Shown here piece after piece: positions 17,078-25,874 of a DNA stretch of 64,000 nt. Numbering within the stretch: position 1 is the stretch's first letter; the number at the start of each line of letters is the position of its first letter. The notes beneath the pieces are model-generated. The model worked only from the letters and a program-made list of their open reading frames with translations, had not been told where the DNA came from and did no database searches. A program made the position numbers and the translations under genes. Location: contig NZ_CP029176.1 of the NCBI RefSeq assembly GCF_003352165.1, positions 310,001 through 374,000 on the forward strand. The letters run 5' to 3'. This stretch comes from Acidibrevibacterium fodinaquatile (lineage in GTDB: Bacteria > Pseudomonadota > Alphaproteobacteria > Acetobacterales > Acetobacteraceae).

Positions 17078-18087
17078 GATGGGTCTCCGGGGGGCAAGAG
17101 GTCGCCGCCCGCCCCGGCGGACTGGACGCGGTAATCGCCGGTGGCGGGATCGAGACCGGCGATGAGTGCGAGTTCGGAAAGGCGGCGTTCGCTGCCGCGC
17201 CCGCGCAGCACCGCGACGAGATCGATAGTCTCGGCGATTAGCGCCCTGGGGACGGTGACGACGGCTTCCTGGATGAGCTGCTCGAGGCGGCGCATCGCGC
17301 CGAGCGCGGTGCCGGCGTGGATCGTGCCGATGCCGCCGGGGTGGCCGGTGCCCCAGGCCTTCAAGAGGTCCAGCGCCTCCGCGCCGCGCACCTCGCCGAT
17401 CGGGATGCGATCGGGGCGCAGGCGCAGCGAGGAGCGGACCAGATCGGAGAGCGAGGCGACGCCGTCCTTGGTGCGGAGCGCCACAAGGTTGGGCGCGCGG
17501 CATTGCAGCTCGCGGGTGTCCTCGATCAACACCACGCGGTCGGTGGTGCCGGCGATCTCAGCCAGGAGGGCGTTGGTGAGTGTGGTCTTGCCGGTCGAGG
17601 TGCCGCCGGCGACGAGGATGTTCTTGCGATCAGCCACGGCGGCGCGGAGCACCGCGGCCTGGCCGGCCAGCATGATGCCGGCGGCGACATAGTCGTCGAG
17701 GGTGAAGACGGCGACGGCGGGCTTGCGGATCGCAAAAGCCGGCGCGGCCACCACCGGCGGCAACAGGCCCTCGAACCGCTCTCCCGTCTCGGGCAGCTCG
17801 GCCGAGACGCGCGGCCGCTCCGCATGGACCTCGGCGCCGACGTGGTGCGCCACCAGGCGCACGATCCGCTCGCCGTCAGCGGCGGAGAGGGTGCGACCAG
17901 TATCTTCGAGGCCGCCCGACAGCCGGTCGATCCAGAGCCGGCCGTCGGGGTTGAGCATCACCTCGACGATCGAGGGGTCTTCGAGGAAGGCGGCGATGGC
18001 GGGACCGAGCGCGGTGCGCAGCATGCGCGCACCGCGGGAGAAGGCCTCGGAATGAAGTGGTGTGACCGCCACGATCGTCCCCGTCAT
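17074..18087 (-). CDS. trbB: TrbB, VirB11-like T4SS ATPase
   Basis: A 337-residue VirB11-family hexameric traffic ATPase. It has Walker [16 protein letters not shown] near residue 158, the Asp box EDTRELQC, Walker B-like [16 protein letters not shown], and the His box [15 protein letters not shown] 18087 is preferred; a TTG at 18114 would add nine residues. An inverted repeat flanks this start (18074-18124). It is the first gene of the trb run and overlaps trbC by ATGA. Confidence 0.95.
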   Translation of the reverse strand: MTGTIVAVTPLHSEAFSRGARMLRTALGPAIAAFLEDPSIVEVMLNPDGRLWIDRLSGGLEDTGRTLSAADGERIVRLVAHHVGAEVHAERPRVSAELPETGERFEGLLPPVVAAPAFAIRKPAVAVFTLDDYVAAGIMLAGQAAVLRAAVADRKNILVAGGTSTGKTTLTNALLAEIAGTTDRVVLIEDTRELQCRAPNLVALRTKDGVASLSDLVRSSLRLRPDRIPIGEVRGAEALDLLKAWGTGHPGGIGTIHAGTALGAMRRLEQLIQEAVVTVPRALIAETIDLVAVLRGRGSERRLSELALIAGLDPATGDYRVQSAGAGGDLLPPGDPS

Positions 18088-18124
18088 TGGCCAATCGCGA
18101 GACGCGACTAGCAACGGGGACGAT
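18074..18124. promoter_or_regulatory. 11-bp inverted repeat across the trbB start
   Basis: ATCGTCCCCGT at 18074-18084 is perfectly inverted at 18114-18124 with a 29-base spacer that contains the trbB start codon. It could be an operator or an mRNA stem that covers the translation start. Nothing else stands out in the 18088-18263 gap between trbB and the CopG-like gene. Confidence 0.4.
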
Positions 18125-18263
18125 TAGAAGAGGTAAGAAATGGGGCGCTTCAACAAGTATTCAGATGGCGTAGTGGCCCGGCGTAGAGGAGAGAAAAAAG
18201 ACTTGCTGGGTGCGGAGTCTGATTGGACGGCGTAGGTGTTGCTCCGGTTATTCGGGATTGGGT

Positions 18264-18710
18264 CTAGTCGGCGTCAGTTGATCGAGTCGGATCTTCCCGC
18301 ACATCGTCGGGGATCTCCTGGCGGAGCTTAGGCCCCTGGCTGAGGCGCCGGCCAAGCGCGCCGACGAAGTTGTCGTAGCGTGTTCCGGCCTGCGCCCGCG
18401 CCGCCTTGGCGGCTGGTTCAGGCAATGACGGCGTGGTCGTGAGCCAGAAGCGGATAAACAGCGCGAGTGTCTCGACAGCGATACCCACATCACGCTCGAT
18501 CCGCGCCAAACGCCGATCCTGTTGGTCGAGCCGCTTCGCGATCGCCGCCTCTCGCCGCTCATCGGCATCCGGCGACAGGAACGATGCGATAGCCGCCTCG
18601 GCGATCAGCGACATCGGTTGCCCCCGACGCGCGGCAAAGACCGAGAGGGACCGCATCACCTCCGGATCGAGGTAGACCGAGATCTGAGCCTTCTTTTTCG
18701 GTGACGGCAT
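18264..18710 (-). CDS. CopG-family ribbon-helix-helix protein
   Basis: A 148-residue protein with an N-terminal ribbon-helix-helix (KKKAQISVYLDPEVMRSLSVFAARRGQPMSLIAEAAI) followed by a charged helical stretch (DERREAAIAKRLDQQDRRLARIERD) that may mediate oligomers and a hydrophobic helix. CopG-like genes between traG and trbB are standard in these elements, where they probably regulate transfer or bind near oriT. It follows traG by 7 bases. Confidence 0.88.
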   Translation of the reverse strand: MPSPKKKAQISVYLDPEVMRSLSVFAARRGQPMSLIAEAAIASFLSPDADERREAAIAKRLDQQDRRLARIERDVGIAVETLALFIRFWLTTTPSLPEPAAKAARAQAGTRYDNFVGALGRRLSQGPKLRQEIPDDVREDPTRSTDAD

Positions 18711-18717
18711 GCTTGCC

Positions 18718-20700
18718 TCACAGTCCCAGGTCGTCGCCCGGATCGAGCGAAGCCTGACGCGCCACGCCCTGCATGAGGTCGTTCATTCGGCCGATCCGGG
18801 GCGCGTCCTCCTCCAGCTCATCGGTCGGGTCGAGCGCGAATTCGTTGTCGATCGGCTCCTTCTTTTCGACCGTTTCCGGGTTCAGCTCGGGTTGGAGACG
18901 GCGGTCCGCGTTCTTCGGATCTTCGTCGTCGGCCTCCTCGCCATCACGCACCGCGCGGGCCGGTGGAGGCGGCGGCAATGGCCGTGAACTCCAGTCGTCA
19001 GATCGGCCTTCCTTCGGCCGGGCCGGCTTCGGCGGCGGTAGGATGCGCTCCTGCAAGCGCGCGTCCTCGTAGTAGCGCGCTTTCTTGGTGCGGATCGGAT
19101 GGACACCCGACATCATGACAATCTCGTCAGCGGGCGGAAGCTGCATGATCTCGCCCGGCGTCAACAGCGGGCGCGCCGTCTCCGATCGAGAGACCATGAG
19201 ATGGCCGAGCCAGGGCGACAGCCGGCTCCCGGCATAGTTCTTCATGGCCTTCATCTCGGTCGCGGTGCCGAGCGCGTCGCTGACCCGCTTGGCGGTGCGC
19301 TCGTCGTTGGTGGCAAAGCTGACCCGCACATGGCAGTTGTCGAGGATCGAGTTGTTCGGCCCGTAGGCCTTCTCGATCTGGTTCAGCGACTGGGCGATCA
19401 GGAAGCTCTTGATGCCGTAGCCGGCCATGAACGCCAGCGCGCTCTCGAAGAAATCGAGCCGGCCGAGCGCGGGGAACTCGTCGAGCATCAGGAGCAGCCG
19501 CCGCCGTCCGGCCTCAGCCTGCAGGTCCTCTGTGAGCCGCCTTCCGATCTGGTTGAGGATCAGGCGGATGAGCGGCTTGGTGCGGTTGATGTCCGAGGGT
19601 GGGACCACCAGGTAGAGCGTCGTCGGCCGCTCGCCCGCGACGATGTCGCCGATCCGCCAGTCGCAACGCCGCGTCACCTCGGCGACCACCGGATCGCGAT
19701 AAAGGCCGAGGAACGACATGGCCGTGCTCAACACGCCGGACCGCTCGTTCCCCGACTTGTTCAACAACTCGCGCGCGGCGGAGGCGACGACGGGATGGAC
19801 GCCGGCCTCGCCGAGATGGGGCGTGCGCATCATCGCCGCGAGCGTGGATTCGATCGGCCGCTTGGGATCGGAGAGAAATGACGCGACGCCGGCGAGGGTC
19901 TTGTCAGCCTCCGCATAGAGGACGTGCAGGATGGCGCCGACCAGAAGCGCGTGACTGGTCTTCTCCCAATGGTTCCGCTTCTCCAGACTACCTTCCGGGT
20001 CGACCAGGATGTCGGCGATGTTCTGGACGTCGCGCACCTCCCATTCGCCGCGGCGGACCTCGAGCAACGGATTGTAGGCTGACGACTTGGCGTTGGTCGG
20101 ATCGAACAGGAGCACGCGGCCGTGCTGGGCGCGGAAGCCGGCGGTGAGCTGCCAGTTCTCGCCCTTGATGTCATGGACGATCGCCGAGCCCGGCCAAGTC
20201 AAGAGCGACGGGATCACCAGACCCACGCCCTTGCCCGATCGCGTCGGCGCAAAGCACAACACATGCTCCGGCCCGTCGTGACGCAAATAGCTGCGCTGGT
20301 AGCGCCCCAGCACCACGCCATCGGGCCCCAGCAGTCCGGCGCGTTCGATCTCCTTCGGCTGCGCCCAGCGCGCCGAGCCGTAGGTCTCGGCGTTCTTCGC
20401 CTCACGGGCGCGCCAGACCGACATGCCGATGGCGACGGCCGCGGCGATGAGGCCGCCCGAGGCGGCGATATAGGCGCCCTGAATGAAGATGTCGGGCGCG
20501 TAGGCGTCGTAGGCGAACCACCACCAGAAGAAGGCCGGCGGAAGGTAGAACGGGAAATGCAGAAACTCGAACCACGGGTGGCCGAGCTGGGGCTGGAAGC
20601 CGAGGCGCCAGGCCGTCCACTCCGTCGCGCTCCAGATCGCGAGCAGGACGATTGTGAAGACGGTGATGACCTGGCCCCAGAGAATCTTGGTCGCGGACAT
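18718..20700 (-). CDS. traG: TraG, VirD4-like coupling protein
   Basis: A 660-residue type IV coupling protein that brings the relaxase-DNA complex to the channel. Two N-terminal membrane helices lie at about 7-27 and 60-80. The ATPase has Walker A PTRSGKGVGLVIPSLL near residue 150 and Walker B LLMLDEFPALGRLD near 403. ATG 20700 (MSATKILWGQ) is preferred over an upstream frame start because AGGAAAGGA lies just before it. The C-terminal 100 residues are Pro- and acid-rich without motif. It begins 41 bases after the relaxase gene. Confidence 0.96.
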   Translation of the reverse strand: MSATKILWGQVITVFTIVLLAIWSATEWTAWRLGFQPQLGHPWFEFLHFPFYLPPAFFWWWFAYDAYAPDIFIQGAYIAASGGLIAAAVAIGMSVWRAREAKNAETYGSARWAQPKEIERAGLLGPDGVVLGRYQRSYLRHDGPEHVLCFAPTRSGKGVGLVIPSLLTWPGSAIVHDIKGENWQLTAGFRAQHGRVLLFDPTNAKSSAYNPLLEVRRGEWEVRDVQNIADILVDPEGSLEKRNHWEKTSHALLVGAILHVLYAEADKTLAGVASFLSDPKRPIESTLAAMMRTPHLGEAGVHPVVASAARELLNKSGNERSGVLSTAMSFLGLYRDPVVAEVTRRCDWRIGDIVAGERPTTLYLVVPPSDINRTKPLIRLILNQIGRRLTEDLQAEAGRRRLLLMLDEFPALGRLDFFESALAFMAGYGIKSFLIAQSLNQIEKAYGPNNSILDNCHVRVSFATNDERTAKRVSDALGTATEMKAMKNYAGSRLSPWLGHLMVSRSETARPLLTPGEIMQLPPADEIVMMSGVHPIRTKKARYYEDARLQERILPPPKPARPKEGRSDDWSSRPLPPPPPARAVRDGEEADDEDPKNADRRLQPELNPETVEKKEPIDNEFALDPTDELEEDAPRIGRMNDLMQGVARQASLDPGDDLGL

Positions 20701-20741
20701 AGAAGACGTCCTTTCCTGAGGTCGATGATTGGAAGGTTCGT

Positions 20742-22481
20742 TCACAGCCCGAGCCCCTGGTTGCGGCCGAAGCCCCAGTCGATCCCGCCATCCGCGCGGG
20801 TGACGCCGGAGACGTGGCGGCCGAGCTGCTTTTCGAGGGAGGGCGTCCAGGGCACGAGCTGAAAGCCAAGACCGTCATCGATCATGGCGAAGCGGCCGGA
20901 GGCGAGCGCGAAGCGCTGTCGGTAGGTGCCGGCGACATACTCGCCGGTCGCCGCGCCATTGAACGGCTGGCCCGTTTCGGCGGCGAGCCGCTCGCCCAAC
21001 GCCTCCACCTCCCGCCGTCGAAGCGTTCCGATCAGGCCGGAGGCGAACACGATCCCCCGCGCCTGTCGGTCGGCAAGGCCCTGCTCAATGAGCTGGTCCG
21101 CCCGGCGATCCATCGCCTCGCGGACCTCGGCACCGAAGCCGGCTTGGCCGAGCGCCACCGGATCGCGCGCGACGGCTTGGCGATCGAGCCAGGTTGCGCC
21201 ACTCGCCGCCACCTGGTCTTCGATGGCGAGGTCGGAACGCACAGCAATGGCGACGCGACGCCGGCCCTGCGCGTCGTCGAACTTGCGCAGCTCGACGATC
21301 GAGCCCGGCGCGCTGTCGCCGGAGGCGTCGAGATCGGGAAGCTTGATGTGGTGGGTCCGCCCGTCGACGCCATCGACGACAGCGTAGGCCGTACCCTTCA
21401 GCTCATCGTCGAGACCGCGATCGACCAGGCGGCCGATGATCGGGACATCCAGGCTCTCGCCAGCGAGCACATAGGTCGCCGCGGCCCGCTCGATGCCGCG
21501 CTCGGTCAGGCTGCGGTGGATGCGCTTGATAATGTCGCCGCGCTCGCCGAGCTCGCGCAAGGTCGTCTCGGCGGCGGCGTCCATCGTCCATTGGCCCGGC
21601 CCGAGCTGGTGCGCGAGACCAAGACCCTCCAGGCGCCGCAATCGTCCGACCTTGAGCGCTTCGAACGGATCAGGCTGGCGTCCCGCATCCGGCGCGAGGT
21701 CGATGACGCCGTGCCGATCGGCGTCGCGGACGAGCTGCCGGTCGAGCTGGGTCCAGCGCTCGGCGTCGATCTGGCGCTCGAGCGCGCGGCGGATATCGAA
21801 ATCGCTGCGCAGCCCCAGCTCCTGCGTCACCAGGTCCTGGGCGCGGGCGCGCATGCCTTCCTTGACGTAGTCGCGCGAGATGACGAGGTCCTGGCCGTCG
21901 TCGGCGACGCCGCGCACGATGACGTGGACGTGCGGATGCTGCGTGTTCCAGTGATCGACAGCGACCCAATCCAGCTTGGTCCCCAGATCCTTCTCCATCT
22001 GGCCGACCAACTCGCGGGCGAAGCCCTTGAGGTCGGACAGCTCGGCGGCATCTTCGGGTGAGACGATGAATCGGAAATGGTGGCGATCATCCTGAGAGCG
22101 CTCCGCGAAGGCCTTGGGATCGGCATCCGCCGTCTCCGGTCCGAACAGCCTCGCCTTTTCCCCGTCCCGGGTGACGCCCTCGCGCCGGAGATAGCCGAGG
22201 TGGGCCGAGAGCGGCGCTGATCTCGCCGCATGACGGACGACGCGGGTCTTGATCGTCACCAGACGCGAGCGGCCGGTGAGCAGACGGTTCGCCTGCACGC
22301 CGGCGACCCGGCCGCGGCCGAACGTCGAGCGCTTCCCACTTCTGAGCATGCCCTGTCGCGACACGCCGCCGCCGGCGCGTTGGGCGGCGGCGAGCGCCTG
22401 GGCGATGAAGGGCTTGGCCCGTTGGCTCCGCGAAGAGCGGATGCGGCCTGGCCGGGGCTGGAAGTCATTCTCTTCAGCCAT
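20742..22481 (-). CDS. Relaxase (VirD2-like, DUF3363 C-terminal type)
   Basis: A 579-residue relaxase that should nick oriT and pilot the strand. The catalytic Tyr candidate is in HLGYLRREG (about residue 92). The metal-binding histidines lie in HWNTQHPHVHVIVRG (about 178-185), the HxH part of the three-histidine motif. The C-terminal half corresponds to DUF3363, including GEYVAGTYRQRFALASGRFAMID. ATG 22481 has GAGG upstream; earlier in-frame starts run through the repeat-rich region and are rejected. traG follows directly. Confidence 0.93.
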   Translation of the reverse strand: MAEENDFQPRPGRIRSSRSQRAKPFIAQALAAAQRAGGGVSRQGMLRSGKRSTFGRGRVAGVQANRLLTGRSRLVTIKTRVVRHAARSAPLSAHLGYLRREGVTRDGEKARLFGPETADADPKAFAERSQDDRHHFRFIVSPEDAAELSDLKGFARELVGQMEKDLGTKLDWVAVDHWNTQHPHVHVIVRGVADDGQDLVISRDYVKEGMRARAQDLVTQELGLRSDFDIRRALERQIDAERWTQLDRQLVRDADRHGVIDLAPDAGRQPDPFEALKVGRLRRLEGLGLAHQLGPGQWTMDAAAETTLRELGERGDIIKRIHRSLTERGIERAAATYVLAGESLDVPIIGRLVDRGLDDELKGTAYAVVDGVDGRTHHIKLPDLDASGDSAPGSIVELRKFDDAQGRRRVAIAVRSDLAIEDQVAASGATWLDRQAVARDPVALGQAGFGAEVREAMDRRADQLIEQGLADRQARGIVFASGLIGTLRRREVEALGERLAAETGQPFNGAATGEYVAGTYRQRFALASGRFAMIDDGLGFQLVPWTPSLEKQLGRHVSGVTRADGGIDWGFGRNQGLGL

Positions 22482-22492
22482 CGCCAGCCTCG

Positions 22493-22652
22493 GCAATGTG
22501 TGGAAAAGCGAGGTCCGGCAAAGCGTTGAGGCGCCCGCGCACATTGCGCCCTGGGTCCGCACATTGCCGGATCGCCGAAAAATCCCAACAAAAACAACCG
22601 ACCGACCGAGCCGCACATTGCGGCCTTTTATCTCGCCCTCGGTCGGTTGGTT
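22493..22652. repeat. Candidate oriT: GCACATTGC repeats and nested inverted repeat
   Basis: This lies in the 354-base gap upstream of the relaxase (22482-22835), which holds no gene. The nonamer GCACATTGC occurs at 22539, 22559 and 22613 in direct orientation, and the related inverse GCAATGTGTGG at 22493-22503. The last copy forms a palindrome GCCGCA-cat-TGCGGC. It is framed by a 15-base inverted repeat with one mismatch (22596-22610 and 22638-22652, arms ending GACCGAG and starting CTCGGTC). Repeats plus nested inverted repeats next to a relaxase gene are the usual look of an origin of transfer. The nick site is not determined. Confidence 0.6.
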
Positions 22653-22835
22653 TCTGCGCTCCTCCCTTGCCTGCCCTTCCTTCTTCCCGGAAGTACGCTA
22701 TGCCGCGCCTTCCTACGAAATCGCACCCGAGAGCAGTGATGCAGCCCCCAGGGACGTCGGAAGCCGCCAAGCCGATGGGGAAAGGGCGAGCTGACCGAGG
22801 CGACGTAGCGGCATGACGGTGGGGGAGCAGTGCAA

Positions 22836-23552
22836 TCACGGTTTCGGCCCCGCTTGCGAAACGTGGACGAACAGGCCGTCGGATTGCGGCGCGATTGCTG
22901 ACACATCGCGCACCGCCAACGCAGCCGGACTGTTGCTTGGCGGCGCTTTGGACGTTGCTGGATCGATCGGTTCAGCGCTTGCCGATCGCACGATGAAGAG
23001 CGGCGCCTGTGTCCAAGACGGCGGACCGGAGGCCGCCACGAGGACAGGCCCATCGATCGCGCCGTCCCCGACAAAAGGGACGAGCGCCGCGACATAAGCG
23101 ACCGTTTCCGGCGGGAGCGGACGGTGCCGATCGCGGTAATCCTCGTATCGCCCAGGCCCGGCATTGTACGCCGCGAGGAAGCCCGGCGAACCGTAGCGGT
23201 CGTGCATCTCGCGCAGGAAGGCCGCGCCCGCCAGGATGTTGTCGTGCGGGTCGAACGGATCCCGGCCAAGGCCATAGCGTGCGCGAAGCGTGGCCCAGGT
23301 CTCGGGCATGAGCTGCATCAAGCCCATCGCGCCCTTGGCTGAGACGACGCGCCGATCGCCGCGGCTCTCGATGCGCATGATCGCCCGTATCCACGCCGCC
23401 GGAATGGCGAAGCGTTGAGCGGCTTCGGCGATCAAGTCGGCGTAGGAATCACTCGCCGACCGCACCGCCATCGGCGCCGCCTGCGCACGGACGGCGACGG
23501 CGGACATGCCGAGCGCCGTCATGCTGGCGAGCAGAAGAAGCGCGCGCCGCAT
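22836..23552 (-). CDS. Lytic transglycosylase (VirB1-like)
   Basis: A 238-residue SLT-type peptidoglycan hydrolase that would open the wall for the mating channel. A signal peptide covers residues 1-26 (ending AQAAP). The catalytic Glu is in IMRIESRGDRRVVSAKGAMGLMQLMPET, with the ES, GLMQ and AYNAGPGRYEDY signatures of the family all present. The C-terminal 70 residues are less conserved. It starts 4 bases after the DUF736 gene. Confidence 0.94.
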   Translation of the reverse strand: MRRALLLLASMTALGMSAVAVRAQAAPMAVRSASDSYADLIAEAAQRFAIPAAWIRAIMRIESRGDRRVVSAKGAMGLMQLMPETWATLRARYGLGRDPFDPHDNILAGAAFLREMHDRYGSPGFLAAYNAGPGRYEDYRDRHRPLPPETVAYVAALVPFVGDGAIDGPVLVAASGPPSWTQAPLFIVRSASAEPIDPATSKAPPSNSPAALAVRDVSAIAPQSDGLFVHVSQAGPKP

Positions 23553-23556
23553 GCGA

Positions 23557-23892
23557 TCAGCCCCGCTCGCCGCGCTTCGGCGGGCGGTTCCAGTTCAGCA
23601 CCCAGGCGGACTTGTCGTCGCCCGATTGGAAGAGGTTGGCGCGGATCGGCTGTACGAGTGCGGGGTCATCGATGACGAGCGAGACATACTCGCCGGCCTT
23701 CTCGCCGGTGCGCTTCCAGCCCGCGCCGATCTCCGGGCCATCGCCGTCGCCCATGTGGACCCGATAGTCGGGCGCATTCTCGGCATCGGAGGATTCGGCC
23801 GGAACGAGGGAGAGGTCACGGTAGAAGAACAGCGTCTGGATGCGCCCGGTGAAGCCGGACTTGTCGCGGGTGAACTGACCAATCTGCACCAT
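23557..23892 (-). CDS. DUF736 family protein
   Basis: A 111-residue protein with the DUF736 pattern IGQFTRDKSGFTGRIQTL at the start, GAGWKRTGEKAGEYVSLVIDDP in the middle and WVLNWNRP near the end. DUF736 proteins are common in conjugative elements and rhizobial plasmids and their function is unknown. A second, divergent copy lies at 29484-29810. ATG 23892 gives the normal family length; the upstream extension is a shadow. Confidence 0.9.
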   Translation of the reverse strand: MVQIGQFTRDKSGFTGRIQTLFFYRDLSLVPAESSDAENAPDYRVHMGDGDGPEIGAGWKRTGEKAGEYVSLVIDDPALVQPIRANLFQSGDDKSAWVLNWNRPPKRGERG

Positions 23893-23927
23893 GGGAAACC
23901 TCCGTTGTTGGCGGGTTGAGAAGCGGG

Positions 23928-24473
23928 TCAATCGATGGCGGCGCGCCACACGAAGCGGCCGTCACCGGCCTCGTCGGTCCACAAGGGGACCGCGCGGGCG
24001 ACAATCGCGGTGGTGGGGAGCGGGCCGAAATAGCGTCCGTCCAGGCTGTCCGGGACGGTCGGGTTCATGAGGAAGACTTCGCCGGGGCCGAGCGTGTGGC
24101 AGCCGCTCCAGCGCGGCAGCGGGCGGCCGAGGTGATCGCGCTCGAGCGCCGCGCCGGCGGCGACGCGATCGACGGTGATGGCGTCGCCCGCGCGGCACAC
24201 CGTCTGCCCAGGCAACGCCATCACATGCTTGAGCAGCGGCACGCCTTTGGGCAGGAAGCCGCCATCGGCCAGGTAGCTGGCGATCGGCTCGGGCGCGCGC
24301 ACGGCGACCAGCTCGAGCGCGTGAAGCGGTCCGGCCGGCCGGAGCGCGTAAAGCCCGGTCGGCGTGCTCGCCGTGGCGTTCCAGATCAGGCGTGGCGCCG
24401 GATGGACGAAAGCCAAGCCGATGAAGACGAGCATGGCGAAATACGTCGTCATGACGTAGCCGAAGCGAGTCAT
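23928..24473 (-). CDS. traF: TraF, S26-type conjugative signal peptidase
   Basis: A 181-residue membrane-anchored S26 peptidase. One N-terminal helix (TYFAMLVFIGLAFV) precedes the catalytic Ser in NATASTPTGLYAL and the Lys in PLLKHVMALPGQTV; GEVFLMN and DSLDGRYFGPL complete the fold. TraF proteins mature the TrbC pilin and can cyclise it. ATG 24473 overlaps the DUF2840 stop as ATGA, which sets the start. Confidence 0.93.
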   Translation of the reverse strand: MTRFGYVMTTYFAMLVFIGLAFVHPAPRLIWNATASTPTGLYALRPAGPLHALELVAVRAPEPIASYLADGGFLPKGVPLLKHVMALPGQTVCRAGDAITVDRVAAGAALERDHLGRPLPRWSGCHTLGPGEVFLMNPTVPDSLDGRYFGPLPTTAIVARAVPLWTDEAGDGRFVWRAAID

Positions 24474-24988
24474 AGCGTGACGCTCCGACGCTTGAGCCAA
24501 GCCTGATGCTGGTCGCGCGTGTAGGCACGCTGCTCATGGCCGGCGGCGAGACGGTTGTGGAGATGCCGCCAATATTCTGGCGCGGCGTCTGCCGGATCGA
24601 CGTCGAGCGCCTCAACGGCGTCGATCGCCTGCAGCACGCGCTCGACCTTCGGCCAGTTATCGACCCGGAGCAGGATTTCGCCACCGGGGCGCACGAAAGG
24701 CAGCGTCTGGAAGCGTGCGCCGGGCTCGACGGCGCGCACGATGTCCATGCGCGAGACGACGGTGCCGTAGTCGTTCGACGCCCAGCGTACGAACGCGAAG
24801 ATGCTGCCGGGCTTGAAGCTGGAGATGCTGCGGCGGCGATCGAGGATCTTTTCCTCTGCGCGGCGGCCGAAGCGCAGCCAGTGCTCGATCTTCTTCTCGA
24901 TCCAGGTCAGCTCGACATGGGTGAGTGCGACGGTGCGCCGATGCGATGGCGGCACGACGCGCGGCGGCGACGGCTCGTTGTCGTTCAT
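24470..24988 (-). CDS. DUF2840 protein
   Basis: A 172-residue protein recognised as DUF2840 by VELTWIEKKIEHWLRFG, the ILDRRRS stretch, FAFVRWASNDYGTVVSRMDIVRA and YWRHLHNRLAAG. Such proteins are found only in conjugative elements between parA and traF and have no known function. It is coupled by ATGA overlaps to the ribbon-helix-helix gene upstream and traF downstream. Confidence 0.88.
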   Translation of the reverse strand: MNDNEPSPPRVVPPSHRRTVALTHVELTWIEKKIEHWLRFGRRAEEKILDRRRSISSFKPGSIFAFVRWASNDYGTVVSRMDIVRAVEPGARFQTLPFVRPGGEILLRVDNWPKVERVLQAIDAVEALDVDPADAAPEYWRHLHNRLAAGHEQRAYTRDQHQAWLKRRSVTL

Positions 24989-25239
24989 GAGCTCTCTCCG
25001 GGATCGGCAGGGAATTCGCGCGCGAAGAGGTCGCGCAGCATGTCGGCGACGGTGATCCCGCGCCGGAAAGCGGCGACCTTGATGCGGCCGCGCAGCGCTG
25101 GCGTGACGTCGATCGTCAACCGGGCGATGAAGGCGGAGGGCTCGTCGCCGCGCCGGCTTGGCGCTTCCGGTGTCTTGATCCAGCTCTCGGCGTCGCCGGG
25201 CCGGGCGGCGAAGCCGCGTCGGGTGGCGCGCTCGCTCAT
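24985..25239 (-). CDS. ParG-like ribbon-helix-helix protein
   Basis: An 84-residue protein with a disordered basic N-terminus and a C-terminal ribbon-helix-helix (ARLTIDVTPALRGRIKVAAFRRGITVADMLRDLF). Directly downstream of parA, with an ATGA overlap, this is the expected position and form of the centromere-binding partner of a type Ib partition system (ParG-like). It may also repress the operon. The partner role is inferred. Confidence 0.8.
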   Translation of the reverse strand: MSERATRRGFAARPGDAESWIKTPEAPSRRGDEPSAFIARLTIDVTPALRGRIKVAAFRRGITVADMLRDLFAREFPADPGESS

Positions 25240-25874
25240 GGCGCGATCCTCGCGACTTCAGCGGCGAGTGCTGCGATCTCGCGGGCCGCAGCGCTCTGCT
25301 CGGCCAGCTCGAACACGAGGCGGCCGGACTGTGCGGCGTCGGCGAAGATAACGCGCTGGCCGATGGTGCTGGAGAGCACCGGCGGATCGTGATCGGCGAG
25401 CGTTTCGGCCGTTTCGCGGGCGATCACCGTGCGCGCGGCGCAGCGGTTCAACACGAAGCGCGCAGCGAGTTGCGGACGATAGATGCGCGCCTCGCGAAGC
25501 AGGCCCAGCATCTCGGCCGATGCCCAGCCGTCGAACGGCGACGGCTGCACGGGGATCAGCACGAGATCGGCAGCGAGCAGCGCCGAGCGCATCAGCCCCG
25601 CGACACGCGGTGGCCCATCGATGACGACATGATCGGCTGTGCGCGCGATCTCCGGCGCCTCGCGGTGGAGCGTGTCGCGCGCGAGTCCAACGACTCCGAA
25701 GAGCCGTGAGACGTTCTCCCGCGCCCGCTGCTGCGACCAATCGAGCGCCGAGCCCTGCGGGTCCGCATCGATCAGGGTGACGCGCTTGCCGTGCAGCGCC
25801 AGCTCGCCGGCGAGATGAAGCGCAAGCGTGGTCTTGCCGACGCCGCCCTTCTGGTTGAGCAGAGCGACGATCAT
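25236..25874 (-). CDS. parA: ParA partition ATPase
   Basis: A 212-residue small ParA/Soj ATPase starting MIVALLNQKGGVGKTTLALH, with the deviant Walker A KGGVGKTT at residues 9-16. VTLIDADPQGSALDWSQQR is the Walker A' region and VVIDGPP is Walker B. It lacks an N-terminal helix-turn-helix, as in type Ib partition systems. It overlaps repA by ATGA and the ribbon-helix-helix gene downstream, so partition and replication genes form one coupled unit. Confidence 0.94.
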   Translation of the reverse strand: MIVALLNQKGGVGKTTLALHLAGELALHGKRVTLIDADPQGSALDWSQQRARENVSRLFGVVGLARDTLHREAPEIARTADHVVIDGPPRVAGLMRSALLAADLVLIPVQPSPFDGWASAEMLGLLREARIYRPQLAARFVLNRCAARTVIARETAETLADHDPPVLSSTIGQRVIFADAAQSGRLVFELAEQSAAAREIAALAAEVARIAP

